From Solobacterium sp. (GTDB lineage Bacteria > Bacillota_I > Bacilli_A > Erysipelotrichales > Erysipelotrichaceae): a stretch of DNA of 7,274 nt. Within the stretch, counting starts at the first letter, position 1, and every line of letters begins with the position of its first letter. Under the pieces are notes generated by a model. It made no database searches. It saw only the letters and a program-made list of their open reading frames with translations, and was not told the origin of the DNA. Below are positions 1-5,042 of this stretch, one piece after another. The position numbers and the translations under genes are program-made. Location of the stretch: the NCBI GenBank assembly GCA_017514645.1, contig JAFWJP010000177.1:1-7274 (forward strand). Reading direction: 5' to 3'.

Positions 1-13
1 AAAAACGGAAATA

Positions 14-22
14 TGGTACAAT
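14..22 (+). promoter_or_regulatory. Possible extended -10 element upstream of rex
   Basis: TGG directly followed by TACAAT (17-22) looks like an extended -10 box. The -35 region would lie outside the window. If used, transcription would start near base 29, only about 10 bases before the rex ATG and overlapping the AAAGG ribosome binding site (27-31), which makes this site doubtful as the main promoter. No clear Rex operator (TTGTGA-N-TCACAA type) is visible in the 38 bases available. Confidence 0.3.
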
Positions 23-38
23 AAGCAAAGGTGAGACT

Positions 39-677
39 ATGGAAAAGAAAAGAACAGTACCGAAAGCGACGTTCCAGCGCTATCCTGTTTATTTGAAAGC
101 GCTCAGGAAGCTGAAAAATGACGGCGTGGAGCATATCATGTCAAAGGAGCTTGCAGAATATGTGTCCATTGAACCGACCACCATCCGCAGAGATTTCAGT
201 TTTCTCGGCAAGATGGGAAAACAGGGTTACGGGTATGATGTGGACAGTCTCATTCTCCGCTTCAGTGAAGAGCTTGGGATGAATTTCGGGGAGAAGATCA
301 TCCTCGTCGGATGCGGAAATCTTGGGAAGGCCCTGCTGAACTATAACAACTGGAATCATATTGTCGGAGAAATCGTCTGTGCTTTTGATATTCATCCGGA
401 ACAGCATCAGAGTGAACTGGTTCCTGTTTATCCCCTCGATGAACTTGCCGAACATATGCCGGAAGGCTGCCGCATTGCAATCCTGTGCATCACGAAGAAC
501 GAACAGGAAACGGTAAATCTTCTGGTCGAAAACGGTATCAAGGGAATCGTTAATTTCAGTATGGAACACTTCTGGGTTCCGGCCGGAATTCATGTCAAGG
601 ATGTGGATGTTGTCTCCAGCATACAGGAACTGGTATTTGAAGCCAATGCGGAAACGATGGAAAAGTGGGGTCAGTGA
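39..677 (+). CDS. rex: Redox-sensing transcriptional repressor Rex
   Basis: Rex is a cytoplasmic dimeric repressor that binds DNA when NAD+ dominates and lets go when NADH rises, so fermentation and electron-disposal genes respond to redox state. The 212-residue protein has the family's usual length. Residues 1-78 form the winged helix, with the recognition segment TTIRRDFSFLGKMGKQGYGYDV at about 47-68 (key residues RRDF and GKQGYGYDV). A Rossmann NAD(H)-binding domain follows, with GCGNLG at 91-96 and the ribose-binding acidic residue in AFDIHP (D117). The C-terminal part (VNFSMEHFWVP at 171-181, then DVDVVSSIQEL) matches the Rex pattern for the swapped C-terminal helix. The ATG at 39 has AAAGG at 27-31, 7 bases upstream. 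It is the first gene of a tight plus-strand cluster. Many Firmicutes carry more than one Rex, so this could be a paralogue rather than the only copy. Confidence 0.95.
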   Translation: MEKKRTVPKATFQRYPVYLKALRKLKNDGVEHIMSKELAEYVSIEPTTIRRDFSFLGKMGKQGYGYDVDSLILRFSEELGMNFGEKIILVGCGNLGKALLNYNNWNHIVGEIVCAFDIHPEQHQSELVPVYPLDELAEHMPEGCRIAILCITKNEQETVNLLVENGIKGIVNFSMEHFWVPAGIHVKDVDVVSSIQELVFEANAETMEKWGQ

Positions 678-678
678 C

Positions 679-683
679 AGGGA
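679..683 (+). promoter_or_regulatory. Ribosome binding site that favours the start at 690
   Basis: AGGGA lies 6 bases before the ATG at 690 but touches the alternative in-frame ATG at 684, leaving no spacer. This favours translation from 690 and a protein two residues shorter than the longest open frame. Confidence 0.55.
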
Positions 684-689
684 ATGCTG

Positions 690-1685
690 ATGGAAGTCAC
701 TGTGCGTGAGCTGTATGAGATGACCTGCAGCGGTTCTGCTCTGGAACGTGACCAGGCAGAGTACGTATTTCTGCAGGGGTGGATCCGTGAATGCGGTGAT
801 GGTTTTGTTGCGTTCAATGATGGCACTTATTTCCGTCATGCCAGGATCATTACAGAGGAAGCGGGCCGCTTTGCGGAAGGCAGTGCGGTTGCTGTAACCG
901 GCAGATATACAGAAACACCGGGCGGTGTGTCACCATTTGAAATACGGGCGACGGAAATCGTCTGTGAAGGTGGTTCAGCACCGGATTATCCTGAAGTTCT
1001 GGCCAAGGATCATATGCGTGTGCGGACTTACCGCTATGCAGCATTGTTCCGGGTACGTTCAGCCCTGTCCATGGCTGTGCATGAGTTTTTCCAGGATCAG
1101 GGATTTGTCTGTCTGAACCTGCCGTATGCCGACAGTGATGATATCTATACAGCAGCGTACGCGGCTGCGTTCCGTGATGTTTATACATTCGGACCTCAGA
1201 AATCAGGAGAACAGGAACTGTGGTATATTACATCACGTCTTGCGTTTGCAGAACCTGAGGATGTTCTGTCCCTGATGGAAGACTTCTGCAGAGGCTGTGC
1301 GGAGTATCTCCTCGAGAACTGTGGAGAGGAGATGAACTATTTTGCGTCACTCACTGCAGGACTGCGGGAACGGCTTGAAACGCTGCTGGGGGAGTATGAC
1401 CGCGGTCTGTCCGTTTCTGCTGGAGAACCGTCAGTACCATATTTTGTGATGGATGAAAAAAAAGGCACTGTTGATCTGTATATTCCGGGGTTCGGCAGAT
1501 TGTGCACAGGAACACCGGATGATCCGGAAACATCAAAGGAAGAGGTCCGGGAGGATCTTCGTCTGTACGGCGGTATGGAGAGCGGCGGATTCCGTATGCC
1601 GCTGGAGGACTATGTCATGATGGTAACAGGCATGACCTCATTGAGTGAGGTTATACCGTTCCCTGCAGGACAGAAAAGAGAATGA
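690..1685 (+). CDS. Shortened, probably non-catalytic asparaginyl-tRNA synthetase paralogue
   Basis: Class II aminoacyl-tRNA synthetase-like protein of the AsnRS branch, 331 residues against roughly 430-465 for true AsnRS. Positions below count from the ATG at 690. Residues 1-95 resemble the OB-fold anticodon-binding domain (VTVRELYE start, QGWIRECGDGFVAFNDGT at about 29-46). YPEVLAKDHMRVRTYRYAALFRVRSAL (about 100-126) and the following HEFFQDQGFV...LP (131-145) match AsnRS motif 1 with its conserved proline. VYTFGP (164-169) is intact, but the motif 2 loop carrying FRAE and the RH pair is missing: the chain jumps to QKSGEQELWYITSRLAF. The upstream GEMF...SGQL amino-acid pocket segment is also deleted. 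At the end, GFRMPLEDY (300-308) stands where AsnRS has GFGLGFERL, so the motif 3 arginine is lost; VTGM and VIPFP remain. It is therefore unlikely to charge tRNA. It may bind tRNA or regulate; asparagine synthetase activity as in the archaeal AsnRS relative seems unlikely because those proteins keep the catalytic core. The frame is continuous, with no sign of decay. It lies 12 bases after rex, which suggests co-expression. An in-frame ATG at 684 is the alternative start. Confidence 0.8.
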   Translation: MEVTVRELYEMTCSGSALERDQAEYVFLQGWIRECGDGFVAFNDGTYFRHARIITEEAGRFAEGSAVAVTGRYTETPGGVSPFEIRATEIVCEGGSAPDYPEVLAKDHMRVRTYRYAALFRVRSALSMAVHEFFQDQGFVCLNLPYADSDDIYTAAYAAAFRDVYTFGPQKSGEQELWYITSRLAFAEPEDVLSLMEDFCRGCAEYLLENCGEEMNYFASLTAGLRERLETLLGEYDRGLSVSAGEPSVPYFVMDEKKGTVDLYIPGFGRLCTGTPDDPETSKEEVREDLRLYGGMESGGFRMPLEDYVMMVTGMTSLSEVIPFPAGQKRE

Positions 1686-1702
1686 ATTCATTCTCTGTTT
1701 TC
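1677..1702 (+). terminator. Perfect 20-base palindrome with short T run at the end of the synthetase-like gene
   Basis: AGAGAATGAATTCATTCTCT (1677-1696) is fully self-complementary. In RNA it folds as an 8-pair stem with an AATT loop, followed by GTTTTC. It overlaps the TGA stop at 1683-1685 and sits just before the ribosome binding site of the ABC-F gene. The T run is short and the stem is AT-rich, so it would be a weak or partial terminator at best. Because it is a true palindrome in DNA, it could instead be an operator for a dimeric protein. Confidence 0.35.
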
Positions 1703-1704
1703 AT

Positions 1705-1710
1705 GAAAGG
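1705..1710 (+). promoter_or_regulatory. Ribosome binding site of the ABC-F gene
   Basis: GAAAGG ends 5 bases before the ATG at 1716 and lies just downstream of the palindrome at 1677-1696, so that hairpin would not mask it. Confidence 0.5.
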
Positions 1711-1715
1711 TAACT

Positions 1716-3569
1716 ATGCTGTATCAGGTCAGTCATGCTGCAAAATACTTCGGAGCCGATCCGGTCTTCGAGGATGTGCAGTTCGAAATCAAGGGAAATG
1801 AGAAGATTGCCATTGTCGGCCGGAACGGGTCCGGCAAGACAACGTTTTTGCGCTGCATGTGCGGGGAAACATCCTTTGACAAGGGTAACGTATCTATGGC
1901 AGGCGGTACAACGATCGGCTATCTTGCCCAGAAGCAGCTGGAAGATGATCATCTGACCGTCCGCGAAACACTGATGCAGGTCTACACCCGTATATTCGAA
2001 CTGCAGAAGCAGATGAATGAAATGGAAGAGCAGATGGTGACAGAAGTATCCGACCGTCTTCTGCAGCAGTATGCCCGGGTTCAGGAGGCGTTTGAAGCGC
2101 TGAACGGCTATAACTGGGAATCGGAGATGATGACGGTGTTCACGCGTTTCGGCTTTACTGCAGCGGATATGGACAAAACTGTCGGGACGTTTTCCGGAGG
2201 TCAGAAGACCAGGATTGCCTTTGTGCGTCTGCTGCTGTCGAAACCGGATATTCTTCTGCTGGATGAGCCGACAAACCATCTGGACATGAATACGATCGTC
2301 TGGCTGGAGAACTATGTCAGGAATTATCCGCATGCAGTAGTGACAGTATCCCACGACCGGATGTTCCTGGACAGGACCAGCGATGTTGTCTATGATCTGG
2401 AATACGGCCGGATGACACGCTATACCGGCAATTATTCCTCGTATGTGGTACAGAAGCAGAACAATATTGAACGGCGCCAGGCAGCCTACGAACGCCAGCA
2501 GAAGGATATTGCCAGGCTGGAAGCGCTGATCGACCGTTTCCGCTACAAAAAGAACAAAGCTGCGTTTGCGCAGTCCAAGATCAAGTACCTGGAACGGATG
2601 GATAAGCTGGATCCGGCAGCGGACGCGGATGATCGTTCCTTCAAGGCAACATTTGTACCGCGTCTGAAGGGCGGAGAGCGGGTGCTGGATGTCAAGGATC
2701 TGACGGTTGGTTATGATCAGCCGCTGTGTACAGTGAACCTCTCCATGCGCAGAGGTGACCGTGTCGCTGTTATCGGAGACAACGACACCGGAAAGTCGAC
2801 GTTCATCAAAACACTGATGGGACTGGTTCCGCCGCTGAGCGGAACATGGCTGCTCGGGCATCAGATCGAAGTCGGTTACTTTGATCAGCAGATCGCCCAG
2901 CTGTCCGGGACAAAGACCGTACTGGAGGAACTCTGGGATGAATATCCCGATCTTGACCGTACAACAATACGTACGGTTCTGGGCAGGTTCCTGTTTTCTG
3001 CGGATGATGTCTTCAAAACGGTGGATATGCTTTCCGGCGGAGAGAGAGTCAGGCTTTCCTTCGCAAAACTGCTGCTTAAGGAAGCGAACTTTCTGATGCT
3101 GGATGAGCCAACCAATCATCTGGATATTCCGGGGAAAGAAGCATTGGAAGCTTCCCTGTCCGGATTTACCGGAACACTGCTGTTTGTCTCACATGACCGT
3201 TATTTCATTTCAAGGCTGGCAACGTCGATCCTGGTACTGGATGGTGACGGAGCCAGGTTCTACCCGCTTACTTACAGCGAGTATATGGAAAAGCAGGAAG
3301 CCCCAGAGGAACCGATACAGACCGAAAAACCGGCTGTGCAGAAGCCGGAACGAACGGAAATGTCTCCGGAGAGCAGACGCCGGGAGATCAAACGGATCGA
3401 GGAACAGATCACGGAAACAGAAGCCCTGCTGGAAGAAAAGCGGGAGCTTCGCTTTGATGAAGAATACTATCATGACTATCGTAAGATGAATGAACTTGAA
3501 GAAGAAATCGATACGATTCATAATAAACTGGAACACATGTATGAACAGTGGGAGAAATTGAATCAATAA
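1716..3569 (+). CDS. ABC-F family ATPase, YdiF-like
   Basis: ABC-F proteins are soluble tandem ATPases without membrane segments. They bind the ribosomal E site and act on translation, in some cases giving resistance to ribosome-targeting antibiotics. The 617 residues hold two nucleotide-binding domains. Domain 1: Walker A GRNGSGKT (35-42), signature FSGGQ (159-163), Walker B ILLLDEP (179-185), and SHDR (212-215). Domain 2: Walker A GDNDTGKS (354-361), signature LSGGE (439-443), Walker B LMLDEP (460-465), and SHDR (492-495). The interdomain (P-site tRNA interaction) linker spans about 240-310. A charged proline- and glutamate-rich stretch (about 526-552) leads to a C-terminal coiled coil (about 555-615). 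The order and wording resemble Bacillus YdiF most. Odd point: the second Walker A has D at its fourth position where ABC-F proteins usually have G; the invariant G, K and S remain. It begins 30 bases after the synthetase-like gene. A housekeeping translation factor seems likelier than a resistance determinant, but sequence alone does not settle this. Confidence 0.93.
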   Translation: MLYQVSHAAKYFGADPVFEDVQFEIKGNEKIAIVGRNGSGKTTFLRCMCGETSFDKGNVSMAGGTTIGYLAQKQLEDDHLTVRETLMQVYTRIFELQKQMNEMEEQMVTEVSDRLLQQYARVQEAFEALNGYNWESEMMTVFTRFGFTAADMDKTVGTFSGGQKTRIAFVRLLLSKPDILLLDEPTNHLDMNTIVWLENYVRNYPHAVVTVSHDRMFLDRTSDVVYDLEYGRMTRYTGNYSSYVVQKQNNIERRQAAYERQQKDIARLEALIDRFRYKKNKAAFAQSKIKYLERMDKLDPAADADDRSFKATFVPRLKGGERVLDVKDLTVGYDQPLCTVNLSMRRGDRVAVIGDNDTGKSTFIKTLMGLVPPLSGTWLLGHQIEVGYFDQQIAQLSGTKTVLEELWDEYPDLDRTTIRTVLGRFLFSADDVFKTVDMLSGGERVRLSFAKLLLKEANFLMLDEPTNHLDIPGKEALEASLSGFTGTLLFVSHDRYFISRLATSILVLDGDGARFYPLTYSEYMEKQEAPEEPIQTEKPAVQKPERTEMSPESRRREIKRIEEQITETEALLEEKRELRFDEEYYHDYRKMNELEEEIDTIHNKLEHMYEQWEKLNQ

Positions 3570-3580
3570 AGGAGAGAATT

Positions 3581-4789
3581 ATGACGAAATGTATTGTTGC
3601 ACAATCCGGCGGACCGACAGCAGTCATCAACGCAACGGTTGCGGGTATTGTCAAAGCAAACCAGATGAACCCGTTCTATGACAAAGTCCTGGGCGGACTG
3701 AACGGAATCGAAGGTGTTCTGCAGGAGCGGTTTGTCGACCTGACGGACATGACGGATGAAGAGAACCTGCTGCTGAGGCAGACACCGAGTTCCGCACTGG
3801 GATCCTGCAGGTACAAGCTGAACCGTCAGAAGACGGAAGATATGGAAAAACTGATCCGGATCATGAGAAAGCACGATGTCGAGACGCTGTTCTATATCGG
3901 CGGCAACGACTCCATGGATACGGTTGCTGCACTGAGCGAATACGCAGCTGCACACGGAATCACCGACTGCCGGTTTGTCGGCTGCCCGAAGACGGTAGAC
4001 AACGACCTGGTGATCACGGATCACTGCCCGGGTTTCGCATCCGCAGCGAAGTTCATTGCCAGCACAACTCTGCAGACCTGGTATGATGTCAACGTCTACA
4101 CGCGTCAGGAAGTATTCATTCTGGAAACAATGGGACGTGATGCGGGCTGGCTGGCTGCAGCTTCCTGCCTGAGTGAGAAGGTCGATATCCTGATTGTTCC
4201 GGAAGTACCTTTCCGGAAAGAGCGTTTCCTCGAGCTTGTCGCAGAAAAACTGGCAGAGACCAACCACTGCTATATCGTTGTCTCTGAAGGTGCACGCTTT
4301 GAAGACGGACAGTATCTTGCGGCAGGTGAGGCGAAGAATGACGGCTTCGGTCATGCTGTACTCGGCGGTGCTGCAAAGTATCTTGAGAATCTGCTTCTCA
4401 GCACGGGAACAGCCCAGCGCTGCAAGACGCTGGATCTGTCCAGTGCCCAGAGATCCCATGCGACCGAACAGTCGCTGACAGACGTGACGGAATCGTTCGA
4501 ACTCGGTATGAGTGCGCACATGCGTTCCTGTGACCGTGCGTTCACCGGCAAGATGGTCGGCGTTGTCAGACACCCGGGTGTCGATAACTACGACATCGAT
4601 TTCATCGCTGTTGATGCGGACAAGGTTGCCAACTTTGTCAAGAACTTCCCGGTTGCCTGGCTGAAGGAAGACTATGCCGGTATTACAGACGCGGCAATTG
4701 AATACTTCCGCCCGCTGATTGAAGGAACACCGCAGTTCATTACGAAAAACGGTCTTCCGGTCTATATCAAGCCGTATTACCTCAAATAA
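3581..4789 (+). CDS. Phosphofructokinase, pyrophosphate-dependent type
   Basis: Converts fructose 6-phosphate to fructose 1,6-bisphosphate in glycolysis. The 402-residue length is larger than the ATP enzyme of E. coli (about 320) and fits the longer bacterial PPi-type PFKs. Visible motifs: the N-terminal phosphate-binding loop AQSGGPTAVINA (7-18), IGGNDS (106-111), PKTVDND (136-142) containing the catalytic base aspartate D140, MGRDAGW (184-190) for sugar-phosphate binding, and SEGAR (235-239). Aspartate at the second position of the ND pair together with lysine in PKT are the usual marks of pyrophosphate use; ATP enzymes carry glycine at both places. The N in GGND replaces the metal-binding D of the classical GGD motif. 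The start at 3581 is chosen because AGGAG (3570-3574) lies 6 bases upstream and the family sequence starts there; the open frame extends in frame to 3548, inside the preceding gene. It follows the ABC-F stop by 11 bases, so it is probably co-transcribed, and it ends at a strong terminator. With PPi as donor the step would be reversible and save ATP; the donor itself is inferred. Confidence 0.92.
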   Translation: MTKCIVAQSGGPTAVINATVAGIVKANQMNPFYDKVLGGLNGIEGVLQERFVDLTDMTDEENLLLRQTPSSALGSCRYKLNRQKTEDMEKLIRIMRKHDVETLFYIGGNDSMDTVAALSEYAAAHGITDCRFVGCPKTVDNDLVITDHCPGFASAAKFIASTTLQTWYDVNVYTRQEVFILETMGRDAGWLAAASCLSEKVDILIVPEVPFRKERFLELVAEKLAETNHCYIVVSEGARFEDGQYLAAGEAKNDGFGHAVLGGAAKYLENLLLSTGTAQRCKTLDLSSAQRSHATEQSLTDVTESFELGMSAHMRSCDRAFTGKMVGVVRHPGVDNYDIDFIAVDADKVANFVKNFPVAWLKEDYAGITDAAIEYFRPLIEGTPQFITKNGLPVYIKPYYLK

Positions 4790-4795
4790 CAGAAC

Positions 4796-4823
4796 AAAGG
4801 AACCCTGCGGGGTTCCTTTTTTT
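4796..4823 (+). terminator. Intrinsic terminator of the rex-pfk cluster
   Basis: AAAGGAACCC (4796-4805) pairs perfectly with GGGTTCCTTT (4810-4819) around a TGCG loop, followed by an unbroken T run ending at 4823. It starts 7 bases after the phosphofructokinase stop. On the minus strand the same stem is followed by GTTCTGTT, so it may also stop transcription coming from the tRNA gene. Confidence 0.93.
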
Positions 4824-4833
4824 GTAAACAAAA

Positions 4834-4948
4834 CTGTATAGCTTGGCGCTGGAGAAGGGATTCGAACCCTTGCACGCCGTGAAACGTCTGCTGGTTTTCG
4901 AAACCAGTCCCTTCAACCGCTTGGGTACTCCAGCGCCAAGCCATACAG
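4834..4948 (-). repeat. 21-base-pair inverted repeat enclosing the tRNA-Ser gene
   Basis: The arms are 4834-4854 and 4928-4948. The inner 7 pairs are the tRNA acceptor stem; the next 7 (GCTTGGC with GCCAAGC) and the outer 7 (CTGTATG with TATACAG) join leader to trailer. The only imperfect position is 4840/4942, which is A against C on the plus strand but G with U in the minus-strand RNA. The helix therefore forms without a break only in the transcript that carries the tRNA. The trailer continues with TTTTGTTT on the minus strand. Confidence 0.85.
4844..4934 (-). tRNA. tRNA-Ser, anticodon CGA (reads UCG)
   Basis: Read on the minus strand, the 91 bases fold as a class II (long variable arm) tRNA. 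The acceptor stem is GCTGGAG with CTCCAGC, the linker is TA, and the D arm is CCC-AAGCGGTTGAA-GGG. The anticodon arm is CTGGT-TTCGAAA-ACCAG, with the anticodon CGA at 4898-4900. A long variable arm follows, and the T arm is AAGGG-TTCGAAT-CCCTT. The discriminator base is G, as expected for serine, and CCA is encoded (4844-4846). The gene faces the phosphofructokinase terminator and is divergent from the oligoendopeptidase gene. Odd feature: leader and trailer extend the acceptor helix outward by 14 pairs. Confidence 0.95.
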
Positions 4949-4957
4949 CGCAGTACT

Positions 4958-4966
4958 ATTATAGCA
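4958..4966 (-). promoter_or_regulatory. Extended -10 promoter of the tRNA-Ser gene
   Basis: Read on the minus strand this is TGC followed by TATAAT (TATAAT at 4958-4963), a full consensus extended -10 box. No good -35 box is seen 17 bases upstream (TTTCAT at best), which is common with extended -10 promoters. Transcription would begin near 4950, giving a leader of about 16 bases before the mature tRNA 5' end at 4934. Confidence 0.7.
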
Positions 4967-4970
4967 CAAT

Positions 4971-5003
4971 GCATACAAGAATGAAACGTTTTGGTTTCTA
5001 TGC
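4971..5003. repeat. Interrupted inverted repeat between the divergent promoters
   Basis: GCATA (4971-4975) and GAAAC (4983-4987) are mirrored by GTTTC (4994-4998) and TATGC (4999-5003), with a 7-base interruption on the left side only. It lies between the tRNA promoter and the -10 box of the oligoendopeptidase. It might be an operator or may be chance. Confidence 0.3.
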
Positions 5004-5007
5004 ACAG

Positions 5008-5016
5008 TGGTATAAT
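5008..5016 (+). promoter_or_regulatory. Extended -10 promoter of the oligoendopeptidase gene
   Basis: TGG followed by TATAAT (5011-5016) is a consensus extended -10 box. A weak T-rich -35 (TTTTGG near 4989-4994) precedes it at about 16 bases. The start site would be near 5023, leaving a leader of about 20 bases that contains GGAGGAG (5029-5035), 7 bases before the ATG at 5043. Confidence 0.7.
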
Positions 5017-5042
5017 GATAGGGCAATCGGAGGAGAAATACC

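Noticed and set aside
141..839. A 232-codon minus-strand open frame across rex and the next gene
   Set aside because: It spans the boundary of two real plus-strand genes and has no recognisable domain.
690..1685. The synthetase-like gene as a pseudogene
   Set aside because: The frame is continuous for 331 codons, with a proper ribosome binding site and tight spacing to its neighbours, and the conserved ends are well kept. Functional change fits better than decay.
1701..3119. A 472-codon open frame on the minus strand, opposite the ABC-F gene
   Set aside because: It lies fully antisense to a gene with clear conserved motifs, its translation shows no family likeness, and I see no convincing ribosome binding site. 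It is a side effect of codon bias on the real strand.
1716..3569. The ABC-F gene as an antibiotic-resistance determinant
   Set aside because: The sequence resembles housekeeping YdiF-like proteins, and no leader-peptide attenuator or mobile context is visible.
3563..4831. A 422-codon open frame on the minus strand, opposite the phosphofructokinase gene
   Set aside because: Antisense to a well-supported enzyme gene, cysteine- and arginine-rich without domain pattern, and it crosses the terminator hairpin. Treated as a shadow.
4834..4948. Inverted repeat around the tRNA as ends of a mobile element or an attachment site
   Set aside because: The inner 7 bases of each arm are the tRNA's own acceptor stem, there is no transposase or integrase nearby, and no direct repeat of the target is seen.
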